A stretch of 64,000 nucleotides of DNA from JAPOXR01 sp965214695 (GCA_965214695.1 OZ243967.1:434001-498000), one strand, 5' to 3'; shown: positions 51,989-60,714, counted from the first letter of the stretch. Program-made: numbers and translations. The notes: generated by a model not told the origin, from the sequence alone.

Positions 51989-53158
51989 TCAGATGACCGG
52001 CAACTCCGGTTCCGTTCGCGAGGTCAGCAAGATGGCGCCATCGGGGCCGATCACGATGTTCTCTTCGTGAACCATCATCTGGTCCGGGCCGTAGACGATG
52101 GAAGGCTCGATCGTCAGCACCATACCCTCCATGAGCAACGTTTGGTCATACGGCGCTAGTGATGGCTGCTCGGTCAGTTGCATTCCAAGTCCATGGCCAA
52201 ACCGGCCGACATTTCCATCGGAGTCGTCCATCTCGACGACAATTGCCGACATTGCGTGAAAGAGATCGCTGCAACAATTGCCCGGGCGGGCCAATTCCAG
52301 CGCCGCCTCGGTCGCCCGCCACAACACGTCATGCGCCCGTCTTGCCAAGTCATCGGCAGGTCCCGCCGACCAGTTGCGATCAAAGTCGCAGAAATAACCG
52401 TCCCAGGTCAGCCCGGTATCCAGCATCAGCACGTCGCCCTTCCGAAGCGGTTGATCGGTGGGGAGCGAAATCACGTCGGCATAGCCTCCCGCCCCGGCCG
52501 CCCCGGCAAGATAGGGAATGTCGTCGGCGCCGGCGCTGATCGATGCACGGCGGAACGACCGGAAGATGCTCTCGAGCGACTGACCGATGCCTGCCATTGC
52601 CGGCATGTTGTCAAAAACCGACGAGGCAACCGAGCAGGCATGGGCGATCTTGTCAATTTCGGCCGGGGATTTTGTCATGCGCAGCCCCTGCACCAGGCCA
52701 GTGGCGTCGACGACCTGCAGTCCGGGCAATGCCGCCAGAAGCCGCTCCCAATCGCCCAGCGGCATGCGCAGCAGGGTTTCGTGGCCCTTCAACACGCCGA
52801 GGCGCTGCCGGCGGCCGGCCAACGGCGACAGCAATTCGACCAGCAGGCTGATGCCGTCATCATCCGGCGCCGGCGCATGCCATGTCCGGATGTCATCGAG
52901 CCAGCCACGCCGCATCAACCCGGCGCCGATTTCCGGAATCACTGCCACCGGCTTGCCGCTTACCGGAACAAACACGAACCACGGGCGGGTCGGGCTTTTC
53001 CAGAACAGTGTCTGGAATCCGGTAAAGTATCGCACCTCCGGCTCGGTCATCAGCAAGAGCCCGGCGAGCCCGGATGTCGCCATCAACGCCTGCGCCCGCA
53101 GGGTCCGCTCCTCGAACTCGGCAACGGAAAAACCGCGCCCCGGACACTCATGCTGCAT
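51989..53158 (-). CDS. M24 family metallopeptidase (Xaa-Pro peptidase / ectoine hydrolase-like)
   Basis: A 389-residue protein of the pita-bread fold: an N-terminal creatinase-like domain (to about residue 150, with TSGLAGLLLMTEPEVRYFTGF) and the C-terminal M24 catalytic domain. The five metal ligands can be placed: Asp in MLDTGLTWDG, Asp in FCDFDRNW, His in FGHGLGM, Glu in TIEPS and Glu in VHEENIVI. M24 members include Xaa-Pro dipeptidases, creatinase and ectoine hydrolase DoeA. The nearby dioxygenase and ProW-like remnants hint at osmolyte use, but the substrate is not settled by sequence. The ATG at 53158 is the first with family-like sequence. Confidence 0.83.
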   Translation of the reverse strand: MQHECPGRGFSVAEFEERTLRAQALMATSGLAGLLLMTEPEVRYFTGFQTLFWKSPTRPWFVFVPVSGKPVAVIPEIGAGLMRRGWLDDIRTWHAPAPDDDGISLLVELLSPLAGRRQRLGVLKGHETLLRMPLGDWERLLAALPGLQVVDATGLVQGLRMTKSPAEIDKIAHACSVASSVFDNMPAMAGIGQSLESIFRSFRRASISAGADDIPYLAGAAGAGGYADVISLPTDQPLRKGDVLMLDTGLTWDGYFCDFDRNWSAGPADDLARRAHDVLWRATEAALELARPGNCCSDLFHAMSAIVVEMDDSDGNVGRFGHGLGMQLTEQPSLAPYDQTLLMEGMVLTIEPSIVYGPDQMMVHEENIVIGPDGAILLTSRTEPELPVI

Positions 53159-53897
53159 GCGGCCCCACCTCCCTGCTTGCGGGTATCCCAAGTTGATGGC
53201 GCCACGCACCCCTGCCTTCTGGCCCTGGCACCGCAAGCTGCGCCCATCGCCGTATAGTCGCGCCGCCGACCACCCCGGTGCCTGCATGGGCCGGCCAAGC
53301 GGGACGCATCGGTGCAAATGCCGACAGGCTTCTGCCGGTATGCGTGAGGCCGGGAAAATTCAATCCCGCCATCGGGACCGGCGATCAAACCGACTGCCGC
53401 AATTCGGATCCGGGCCATAAAACGAATCACTCATCCGCAAATTCCCTATCTTCCGGCAACTGGTGCACCCCCGCATGATCGGTCCAGACTGGACAAGTGG
53501 TTGCGGCTGCGGAATTGGGGATTTTGCCGTCTGGACCGGCTTTCCCTTGACGGTCAGGAGGGCGGGACTTGCAACCAATCTGGCAGACGGATTCGGCTTC
53601 AAACGAAAAGAACATGACGGCATGAAAAGAAGATACGCCGTGAACACAATGGCTTGCACCGCACTCCTCTAAACCGAGGCGGGAGTGTTCGACCCGCCTT
53701 GTTGCCGAAAATTCTTCCGCTCCGCCATGGCGGCCGAAATCTCATTCCCGACCCGTGCAGTCGGGATTGCAGGTTTTCTTTGACTCTCTCGCCACCTGGC
53801 CACAACATGCAAATGTTACCATTGGTCCATGTCCGCCCCGAGAGCACCCGCCCGTGAAGGCCGGGCATCGGACCCCGTTACCGGGAGGAATTTCGAT
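53159..53897. other. 739-base region without a convincing gene
   Basis: It lies upstream of the M24 peptidase gene (minus) and the molybdenum hydroxylase operon (plus), so it should contain both promoters. No frame has a recognisable product. A seven-base-pair hairpin, AGGCGGG (53677-53683) with CCCGCCT (53693-53699), is followed by TTG and may be a terminator or a regulatory stem. Nothing else stands out. Confidence 0.4.
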
Positions 53898-54578
53898 ATG
53901 GATGCTGCAGGCCCGTATGATCCGACAACTGATTATCCGGAAGGACCGGCAATCGCCGAGATTGCCGGGGGCGGCGATATCACGCCCTGGCGCCCCTTGC
54001 ATGTGACTCGCCGTAACTTCCTGCGCGGCGTGGTGTGCTCCGGGATCGTCATCGGCGGGTCATCCTACCTGTTCTCGACGGCCACGCCGGCCCGGGCAGA
54101 TACCCGCGGCGTTGAGCGGATGATGTCACTCACGGTGAATGGCAGGACCCACCATGTCGACGTGGCGCCAAACGAGACGCTCGGATACACCATCCGCTAC
54201 CGGCTGGGGCTGACCGGCACCAAGATCGGCTGCAACCAGGCTGAATGCGGCGCCTGTACCGTCATGGCCGATGGCAGGACCATCTATTCCTGTTCGATTC
54301 TGACGCACCGCATGCGCGGCACGGAGATCGTCACCGTGGAGGGAATTGCTGCTCCCGACGGCACGCTGCACCCGGTGCAGCAGGCCTTCATTGATGAACT
54401 TGCTCCGCAATGCGGTTTCTGCACGCCCGGACAAGTCGTGGCCGGGGTGGCGTTGTTGAACAGCAATCCGAACCCGACCAGGGAGGACGCCCGAGTGGCG
54501 ATGTCCGGAAATCTTTGCCGTTGTGGCGCCTACGAGCATTACTTGAACGGCGTCATGAAGGCAGCGAGGGAGGTGTAA
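53898..54578 (+). CDS. Tat-exported [2Fe-2S] subunit of a molybdenum hydroxylase (PaoA/XdhA type)
   Basis: Iron-sulfur subunit of a xanthine dehydrogenase-family enzyme, 226 residues. It starts at the ATG at 53898 behind a strong GGGAGGAA site; the open frame extends upstream without support. A twin-arginine signal with the motif TRRNFLRG at residues 37-44, a hydrophobic stretch and a cleavage site near residue 67 (PARA) shows export of the folded enzyme. A plant-type ferredoxin domain with CNQAECGACTV and a helical domain with CGFCTPG and CRCGAY bind two [2Fe-2S] clusters. E. coli PaoA, of the periplasmic aldehyde oxidase PaoABC, has the same layout. First gene of the operon, 3 bases before the large subunit gene. 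Confidence 0.92.
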   Translation: MDAAGPYDPTTDYPEGPAIAEIAGGGDITPWRPLHVTRRNFLRGVVCSGIVIGGSSYLFSTATPARADTRGVERMMSLTVNGRTHHVDVAPNETLGYTIRYRLGLTGTKIGCNQAECGACTVMADGRTIYSCSILTHRMRGTEIVTVEGIAAPDGTLHPVQQAFIDELAPQCGFCTPGQVVAGVALLNSNPNPTREDARVAMSGNLCRCGAYEHYLNGVMKAAREV

Positions 54579-54581
54579 ATC

Positions 54582-56996
54582 ATGGCTTACAGACTGATAG
54601 GTAAAGACTTCACGCCTCCGGATATCGAGGCGAAGGTCACGGGTTCGGCGAAATACGCCGAGGATTTCCGGGCCGACGGCATGGCACATGTCAAGTTCTA
54701 CGGCTCGCCGATGCCGCATGCGAAAGTGAAATCGATTGACGCCGGAGAGGCCATGAAGGTTCCGGGTTTCGCGGCGGTGCTGCTACCCGAAGAAGTCAAG
54801 CAGCCGGATGTCACCGGGTTCCCGATTCTGACCGCGGAGCCGAAATATTACGGCCAGCCGATTGTTGCCGTTGCAGCCGATACAGAACAGGCGGCGGCCG
54901 ATGCCGTTGCTGCGCTGCGCGTCGATCTGGAAATGCTGCCCTTCGTGGTTGATCCGCTCGACAGCCTCAGGCCAGGCGGCGCCAACGCCATCGAGGGCGG
55001 CAACGTCTCTGGGCGCGGCGTCGACTTCCACGAGTTGAAGTGGACCGGCAAGGATTTTGCCCTTGCGGCCGAGGATGAGCTTCCAAGGGGATCGACGCCG
55101 GTCGAATGGAGTTTCGGCGATGTCGAGGCCGGGTTTGCCGAGGCGGCCGTGGTGGTTGAAGACTCCTTTGTTCACGCCACCAATTCGCACCATGCCATGG
55201 AACCCCGCTCTGCCGCCGCATTTTGGGAAAATGGCAAGTGCCATGTCTGGGGATCCACCCAGTCGACGTCATTTGCCCAGCCGGGCCTTGCCCGCATGAT
55301 CGGTATCGAACTGAAGGATTTGGTATTCGTCGCCGAGTATTGCGGCGGCGGGTTCGGCGGCAAGGGAACGTCATATCCGCTGATGGCGCTGCCGGCGCTG
55401 ATGTCGAAGAAGCTTGGCGGCAGACCTTGCCACATGCGGGTGTCGCGGGCCGAAGAATATGCCAACGGCATGGCGCGCTCGGGATTCCAGGGCTGGACCA
55501 AGCTCGGATTTGCTGCTGACGGACGCATTACCGCCGCCGATATCTTCGTGATCCAGGATCTGGGTCCGACCACCGGCTTCCCGGATTTTGGCAATGTCGG
55601 CAATGCGTTCAGCATCGTGTTCCAGCCGCCCAGCATGCGCTTCCGCGCCGTTCCGGTCTTGACCAATACGGTTCCCAAGGGGCCGCAGCGTGGACCCGGC
55701 GAGAACCAGACGGCCAACATGTTCGAACCACTCATCGACAAGGCTGCGCGTGAACTCGGAATCGACCGCGTGGCAATCCGCGAGGTGAATGCGCCAGGGC
55801 ATGGCGGCGAAGGTGCAAAAATCGGTGCCAAGCAGGGACCGCTGACATCCGCATTCCTCAAGGACGCCCTCACCCAGGGCGCCGAGATGTTTGGCTGGAA
55901 TGAACGGTCGGCCAATGCCGGCGAGCAGACGGGCCCAAGGGCACGCGGCTATGGCGTGGCCTCGGCCTACCATTCGGCTGGCGCTGCCGGTTTCGACGGG
56001 TTGGTGAGAATCACCCCTGATGGCGTCCTGCATGTTCATACCGGCGTCGGAAACCTCGGCACATATTCCTACGGGTCGACCTCCCGCGTGGCGGCCGAGG
56101 TGCTGGGCTATGACTGGGATCATGTCGTCATCGAGCGTGGTGGCACCGCAAAGCACATCCCGTACAATCTTGGCCAGTTCGGCTCGAATACCAGCTTCAC
56201 CATGGCCAGGACCAATTATGTCGCGGCAATGGACGCGAAGGCGAAGCTCCTCGAGATTGCGGCCTCCGCCAATGGCGGCAACCCCGATGATTACGACATC
56301 AGCGATGAGCGTATCGTCAGGAAGTCCGACATGAGCGCGGTAATGAGTTTTGCCGACGCCGCCGGAATGGCCATCGAGATGGGCGACAAGTATTCCGGGC
56401 AGGTGCTTCCCGAGGACATCCACGAGATGACCCGGGCCTCGGCAATGGCAATTTCCGGAACCGGTCTTGTCGGGGTTGCAAAGGACACGATACCCAAGGA
56501 TGCGACGGCGCCGGCGCTGACGGCGTCATTCGTGGAGCTGGATGTCGATTTGGAAACCGGTGCAGTGGAAATTCTCGACTTCCTCACTGTTTCGGATTGC
56601 GGAATTGTCAACCATCCAACCGGACTCGCCGCCCAATCCCGGGGCGGGGCCGTCATGGGATTTGGCTTGGCGCTCACCGAGCGCCATGTCTACGACCCGG
56701 CCTACGGCATTCCGAACGCATCATCCTTCTATCACGGCAAGCCGCTATCCTACCTTGATGTTCCGCTGGACACGCAGTGGGGGGCGGTGAACGAGCCGGA
56801 CCCGCAAAACCCGATGGGCATCAGGGGTGTCGGCGAGCCGCTGCAGGGCTCGGCATCGGCTGCCGTGCTGTGCGGGATATCGGATGCGCTTGGCGGTCAT
56901 CTCTTCAACCGGATCCCGGTTGTGACCGACATGATCGTGAATGCCGCCGCAGGCAAACCGCAATCGCACAAGCCGCTTGCAACCAACACGGTGTAA
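54582..56996 (+). CDS. Molybdopterin-binding large subunit of a molybdenum hydroxylase (PaoC/XdhC type)
   Basis: Catalytic subunit, 804 residues, that holds the molybdopterin cytosine dinucleotide cofactor and hydroxylates a substrate such as an aldehyde or N-heterocycle with water. The N-terminal domain starts DIEAKVTGSAKYAEDF, the usual entry to this family. Cofactor loops include GGGFGGKG near residue 254 and RGPGENQTANMFEPLID near 370, and the catalytic Glu lies in RGVGEPLQGSASAAV near residue 750. There is no signal peptide, so it would be exported as a folded complex with the Tat-bearing small subunit. The gene order small-large-medium differs from paoA-paoB-paoC. Confidence 0.93.
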   Translation: MAYRLIGKDFTPPDIEAKVTGSAKYAEDFRADGMAHVKFYGSPMPHAKVKSIDAGEAMKVPGFAAVLLPEEVKQPDVTGFPILTAEPKYYGQPIVAVAADTEQAAADAVAALRVDLEMLPFVVDPLDSLRPGGANAIEGGNVSGRGVDFHELKWTGKDFALAAEDELPRGSTPVEWSFGDVEAGFAEAAVVVEDSFVHATNSHHAMEPRSAAAFWENGKCHVWGSTQSTSFAQPGLARMIGIELKDLVFVAEYCGGGFGGKGTSYPLMALPALMSKKLGGRPCHMRVSRAEEYANGMARSGFQGWTKLGFAADGRITAADIFVIQDLGPTTGFPDFGNVGNAFSIVFQPPSMRFRAVPVLTNTVPKGPQRGPGENQTANMFEPLIDKAARELGIDRVAIREVNAPGHGGEGAKIGAKQGPLTSAFLKDALTQGAEMFGWNERSANAGEQTGPRARGYGVASAYHSAGAAGFDGLVRITPDGVLHVHTGVGNLGTYSYGSTSRVAAEVLGYDWDHVVIERGGTAKHIPYNLGQFGSNTSFTMARTNYVAAMDAKAKLLEIAASANGGNPDDYDISDERIVRKSDMSAVMSFADAAGMAIEMGDKYSGQVLPEDIHEMTRASAMAISGTGLVGVAKDTIPKDATAPALTASFVELDVDLETGAVEILDFLTVSDCGIVNHPTGLAAQSRGGAVMGFGLALTERHVYDPAYGIPNASSFYHGKPLSYLDVPLDTQWGAVNEPDPQNPMGIRGVGEPLQGSASAAVLCGISDALGGHLFNRIPVVTDMIVNAAAGKPQSHKPLATNTV

Positions 56997-57014
56997 GGGG
57001 CGGGAGGAAGAACC

Positions 57015-58004
57015 ATGTCAGATGTAATGCACAATTTTGAACTCTACCAACCCGATTCGGTGCAGGGGGCATCGGACCTGCTCGGCGAGTTTGATGATGC
57101 CTGGATCATTGCCGGCGGCAAGGACAGCCTCGGCTGGTTCAAGGACCGGGTGAAGCAGCCTTCCGTTGTCGTTGATGTCGGTGGAATTGCCGAGCTTGCC
57201 GGCATCGATGAAACGGAGGATGGCGGTCTCTATATCGGCGCCGCCACCACGCTGACCGACATCATTGACAATACCCTGGTCCGGGAGAGATACCCGTTGC
57301 TGGCGTTGTCGGCATCGAAGGTGGCCTCACCGCAGATCCGCAATGCCGGAACGATAGGCGGCAATGTTTCCCAGGATACGAGGTGCGTCTATTACCGCAG
57401 CGGCTTCCCGTGCTACCGGGCCAGCGGCAACACCTGCTATGCCAACACGCCGACGGCAATGAATCGTGATCATGCGCTGTTTGAGGTCAGCAGATGCGTT
57501 GCAGTCACCCCGTCGGACACCGCACCGTCGATGGTTGCGCTTGGTGCGGTCATGGTCATTCGCCGGGATGGCGAGGATATCGAGGTGCCGGCCAGTGAGT
57601 ATTTCATCGGACCGGAGATCGACATCACTCGAATGACAATCCTTGAACATGGCGACATCCTGCTGGGCATTCGCTTGCCGGGTGCATGGGCGGGTGCCCG
57701 CCACTATTTCGAGAAGGCGGCCGACCGCAACACCTGGGATTTTGCCCTGGTCAGCATAACCATGGCGGCCAAGATGTCTGGCAATGCCATTGAGGATGTG
57801 GCCCTGGTGTGCGGGGGCGTGCAGTGCACGCCGCGCCGGATGACCGAAGTCGAGGATGTCATCCGGGGCGAGGCTCCGAGCCAGGAGTTGGAGACCCTGG
57901 TTCGCCGCGTGGCCTCAAGGGGTGCCCAGCCGCTGAATTTCAACCACTTCAAGATTCCACTGATGGAGAATCTTGCGGCCAGGGCGGTCCGTTCGCTGAC
58001 TTGA
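57015..58004 (+). CDS. FAD-binding subunit of a molybdenum hydroxylase, with extra four-Cys cluster (PaoB/HcrB type)
   Basis: Medium subunit, 329 residues, which passes electrons from the iron-sulfur subunit through FAD. FAD contacts are IIAGGKDSLG near residue 31 and IRNAGTIGGNVSQDTR near residue 108. Directly after this come Cys residues 124, 133, 141 and 161. An insertion with four Cys at this place binds a [4Fe-4S] cluster in 4-hydroxybenzoyl-CoA reductase beta and in E. coli PaoB, so a cluster is likely here too. It has no signal peptide and probably travels with the small subunit. It starts 18 bases after the large subunit gene, with a GGGAGGAAG site. Confidence 0.9.
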   Translation: MSDVMHNFELYQPDSVQGASDLLGEFDDAWIIAGGKDSLGWFKDRVKQPSVVVDVGGIAELAGIDETEDGGLYIGAATTLTDIIDNTLVRERYPLLALSASKVASPQIRNAGTIGGNVSQDTRCVYYRSGFPCYRASGNTCYANTPTAMNRDHALFEVSRCVAVTPSDTAPSMVALGAVMVIRRDGEDIEVPASEYFIGPEIDITRMTILEHGDILLGIRLPGAWAGARHYFEKAADRNTWDFALVSITMAAKMSGNAIEDVALVCGGVQCTPRRMTEVEDVIRGEAPSQELETLVRRVASRGAQPLNFNHFKIPLMENLAARAVRSLT

Positions 58005-58008
58005 TCCC

Positions 58009-58155
58009 GTGAACCTGTTCCGCTTTTCCAAGGACATGTTCGGCCGGGAGATGCTGATTGGCGTCAACTGGGATTTGTTGTGGCTCCCGGTTGCTGCTGC
58101 CGCCTGCGTCATCTCGCTGCATGTGCTGGTCGGTGTCATTCGCAGGAGGAACTGA
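58009..58155 (+). CDS. Small membrane protein in the molybdenum hydroxylase operon
   Basis: A 48-residue frame starting with GTG at 58009, 4 bases after the FAD subunit stop. The N-terminal half is amphipathic and cytoplasm-like (FRFSKDMFGREM), a central NWDLLWL motif leads into one transmembrane helix (about residues 26-44, with Cys and His inside), and it ends in a positively charged IRRRN. This is a type of short anchor or electron-relay partner expected between a soluble redox enzyme and a membrane cytochrome, but I recognise no family. Support comes from tight spacing, clear amphipathy and the positive-inside end. Confidence 0.6.
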   Translation: MNLFRFSKDMFGREMLIGVNWDLLWLPVAAAACVISLHVLVGVIRRRN

Positions 58156-58222
58156 CCCCGATTGCAGCCGCGCGGCTGCAGCGGGGGCGGTCATGTCCGG
58201 CTCTAGGCATCACGGAGGTTGA

Positions 58223-58819
58223 ATGGCGGATCCAGGTGGAGATACGGGAACACGACACCGGCTCGGCGACCGGCTGTTTCACTGGGTGATGGCGGCGTGC
58301 ATCCTGTTGCTCGGCGCAACCGCCTTCCTGCCGATCATCGGCATCAAGTTCAACTGGCTGCCGATACATTGGTGGAGCGGCGTTATTCTGGTTGCCGCCA
58401 TCCTGTTTCACCTCTACCGGGTCTTCGCAATCCACGGGATTGGCCGAATGCTGCCGGCAGCCGATGATGTCAGGGAAGGCGTCGGGATTGCCCTGAACCG
58501 CCCAACGGCGGGGCTGGAACCGGCAAAATACGACGCCTTGCAGAAATCCTATCACTGGACCGCCGCCATCGCTGTCCTGGCCACCGCGTTGACCGGCTTG
58601 ATCATGCTGGCCAGGATCGACACCAGTTTCTGGAAGCGCAACCCTTCCATCCTCGCCGAGCCGATTTGGGGGGTGATCTACGTGATCCACGGGCTCGGCG
58701 CCATGCTGCTCCTGTTCCTGGTCATTGTTCACGTCTACTTTTCGCTCATCCCCGGCCACCGCGCCTACCTGGTTTCGATGATTTCGGGACACGGCCCTGA
58801 ACTTGCCCGAAGGGACTGA
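58223..58819 (+). CDS. Cytochrome b561-like membrane protein
   Basis: A 198-residue integral membrane protein with four helices (about residues 18-38, 50-70, 108-128 and 142-165). His residues sit where the family binds two b haems: RLFHWVMAA near 20, LPIHWWSG and LFHLYRVF in helix 2, KSYHWTAA in helix 3, and VIHGLGAML with VIVHVYF in helix 4. It resembles cytochrome b561 and the gamma subunit of formate dehydrogenase, which pass electrons from periplasmic enzymes to quinone. It lies in the molybdenum hydroxylase operon and most likely takes its electrons. Confidence 0.88.
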   Translation: MADPGGDTGTRHRLGDRLFHWVMAACILLLGATAFLPIIGIKFNWLPIHWWSGVILVAAILFHLYRVFAIHGIGRMLPAADDVREGVGIALNRPTAGLEPAKYDALQKSYHWTAAIAVLATALTGLIMLARIDTSFWKRNPSILAEPIWGVIYVIHGLGAMLLLFLVIVHVYFSLIPGHRAYLVSMISGHGPELARRD

Positions 58820-58824
58820 CCACC

Positions 58825-59217
58825 ATGCTTGACATTGCCACCGCCACACGGATGCGGGAATCCTTCGAACTCGTTGAAGAAGCTTATGAATTCATGCTCG
58901 CTTATGCGGCCCAGGGCCGGAAGTCGGAAGAGAGCAAAGGCTCGGGGCCGAGCCAAATCCGGCAATTCCTCATGCGCTTCCGGGCCGCCGTCCAGGATTT
59001 GGCCGATCTGCTGGAGGACATGCCGGATGATGAGAGCACCGATTTTCGCCGGCGCTGGCTTGATGACGCAAGGGGCATCGGATCGGTGATCGACATGCTG
59101 CTTGCACTGCCGTCCATCAACTCCGAAATGGTTGACAACACCAACGGGCTGATCGTGATGCGGGCATTCCTCACTGACATCTTCTTCGCCGACCACGTCA
59201 TGCTGCCACCCCGGTGA
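58825..59217 (+). CDS. Unknown all-helical protein in the molybdenum hydroxylase operon
   Basis: A 130-residue soluble protein with no signal peptide, membrane segment or recognised domain. It is mostly alpha-helical by composition, with an acidic middle (LADLLEDMPDDEST) and a C-terminal hydrophobic helix ending DIFFADHVMLPP. The gene starts 5 bases after the cytochrome gene, so it is part of the same transcript. It could be an assembly or maturation factor for the enzyme; no known XdhC-like (sulfuration) or cofactor-synthesis motif is visible. Confidence 0.7.
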   Translation: MLDIATATRMRESFELVEEAYEFMLAYAAQGRKSEESKGSGPSQIRQFLMRFRAAVQDLADLLEDMPDDESTDFRRRWLDDARGIGSVIDMLLALPSINSEMVDNTNGLIVMRAFLTDIFFADHVMLPPR

Positions 59218-59305
59218 GACAGCCTGGCCTGCCGGCAACAGGCCCGGACCAGGGCAAGCCCCGACCTGGCGGGGGAGAGGCCATTTCGCCCGCCCGGAAG
59301 GTACC

Positions 59306-59653
59306 ATGAGTTGCCTCGGCCGGACATTGGTCGCCATACTGTTTCCGGTTTTGCTGTCCGGGCCTGCCATCGCAGACCGGCACTGCGCGCCGGTGATGGA
59401 GGCCTATTGGCGGGCCAGGGCGTTCTTGTTGCAGGAGGACCAGAGCTGTACCGAAATCCTTGCCCGCAGCAATCCCGACTTCCACGAGGCCGTGGCCCAG
59501 GCCAGGATCTGCGGCTTTATCAGCCTCCATGATCATTTGCAGTCGCTCCTCTTCGGCGATGGTGCCGACGGCGAGAGTTGCGAGGCCCGGGTTGAGCGCA
59601 TCCTCGAATTCAGCCCGGAATTGCAGGCCATCATCGAGAATCATCACTATTGA
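59306..59653 (+). CDS. Small exported Cys-containing protein
   Basis: A 115-residue protein with an N-terminal signal peptide (residues 1-23, cleavage after AIA). The mature part is about 92 residues, helical, with four Cys residues (in RHCAPV, QSCTEI, RICGFI and ESCEAR) that could form two disulfides. No family is recognised. It lies 88 bases after the unknown helical protein and is probably the last gene of the molybdenum hydroxylase operon, so it may act in the periplasm with the exported enzyme (inference). Confidence 0.65.
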   Translation: MSCLGRTLVAILFPVLLSGPAIADRHCAPVMEAYWRARAFLLQEDQSCTEILARSNPDFHEAVAQARICGFISLHDHLQSLLFGDGADGESCEARVERILEFSPELQAIIENHHY

Positions 59654-59735
59654 CCGGCCGGTCAGGAAATTCCCGAATTGGCATCGACGACGCCTTGCCT
59701 GGGGCCGCTGCAGCCAATGACGGACCGGCCATTGA

Positions 59736-60620
59736 CTACTCGCCGCGGCCGGTCTCCTCGAGGATGAAATCCTTGAATGTCTGCACCTTGCGGGAGCTTC
59801 GCAACTCCACCGGGTAGGCCAAATATACCGGGATGGCCCGTGAGTTCAGCTCGGGCAGCACCTGCACCAGTTCGGGAAAATGATCGGGCAGGTAGTCAGG
59901 CAGGACACCGATCCCCAGATCGTGGATGACGCCCTGGAGAACGCCGAAATAGTTGTTGACCTTGAGTTGGGCGGTGATGCCCTGCTTGACGAGATCCTCC
60001 ACGAAGCTTGCGCTGGCGCCATTGGGCTCATCGTCGAAGCTCTGGCAGATCAACCGGTGATCCTTCAACTCGCCGATGCCCCGCGGTGCCGGATGGGCGG
60101 CCAAATAGGTTTCGGTGGCAAAGAGCCGCATCCGCACATCAAGCAGCCGGCGCCGGATCAGGTCGGCCTGGGAAGGCTCCTTCATGCGGATGGCAAAATC
60201 GGCCTGACGCATGGCCAGGTCAAGCACCCGCTCCTCCAGCATAAGGTCGATCCTGAATTCGGGAAAGCGCCTGTACAGTGTTGCCAGACGGGGAGCGAGC
60301 CACAACGTGCCGAAGCCGACCGTGGTGGTTACCCGCAACTCACCAAACACCTCGTCCCGTGTATCGCGAATCCTGGCGGTGGCATTTTCCAACCGCCTGG
60401 CCATGGCGTCGGTGGCCTCGAGCAGTAATTCGCCCTGTTCGGTCAGCAGCAATCCACGCGCATGCCGGTGAAACAGCGTCGCCGACAGGCTGGTCTCCAG
60501 AGACTTGATCTGCCGGCTGATCGCCGACTGGTGCAAATGCATGAGTTCGCCGGCCCGGGTCAGGCTTCCTTCCCGTGCCACCGTCCTGAATATCCGGAGT
60601 TTGTCCCAATCCATGATCAT
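59736..60620 (-). CDS. LysR family transcriptional regulator
   Basis: A 294-residue regulator. The helix-turn-helix lies in residues 5-60: MDWDKLRIFRTVAREGSLTR, then HLHQSAISRQIKSLE and the wing HARGLLLTEQG. The C-terminal effector domain (about 95-290) contains FADDxAIR-like QADFAIRMKEPS and DLGIGVLPDYL. The start at 60620 (MIMDWDK) or two codons later are equally possible. It diverges from the indolepyruvate ferredoxin oxidoreductase gene, with a nested inverted repeat between them that is likely its binding site. Confidence 0.93.
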   Translation of the reverse strand: MIMDWDKLRIFRTVAREGSLTRAGELMHLHQSAISRQIKSLETSLSATLFHRHARGLLLTEQGELLLEATDAMARRLENATARIRDTRDEVFGELRVTTTVGFGTLWLAPRLATLYRRFPEFRIDLMLEERVLDLAMRQADFAIRMKEPSQADLIRRRLLDVRMRLFATETYLAAHPAPRGIGELKDHRLICQSFDDEPNGASASFVEDLVKQGITAQLKVNNYFGVLQGVIHDLGIGVLPDYLPDHFPELVQVLPELNSRAIPVYLAYPVELRSSRKVQTFKDFILEETGRGE

Positions 60621-60684
60621 GCCGCCGGTTGGTGAATTCAGCCGACGACCGAATCCGGTTTCCGGCAAAATCCTGATATCACTT

Positions 60685-60714
60685 TCGTTTGCAAGGCAAT
60701 TGCTTTACGAAATT
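60685..60714. promoter_or_regulatory. Nested inverted repeat between the LysR gene and the divergent oxidoreductase gene
   Basis: TTTCGT (60685-60690) pairs with ACGAAA (60709-60714), and inside it GCAA (60693-60696) pairs with TTGC (60702-60705), giving a 30-base imperfect palindrome in an AT-rich stretch. It sits in the 125-base gap between two divergent starts. This fits a LysR-type operator that controls both genes. Confidence 0.5.
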
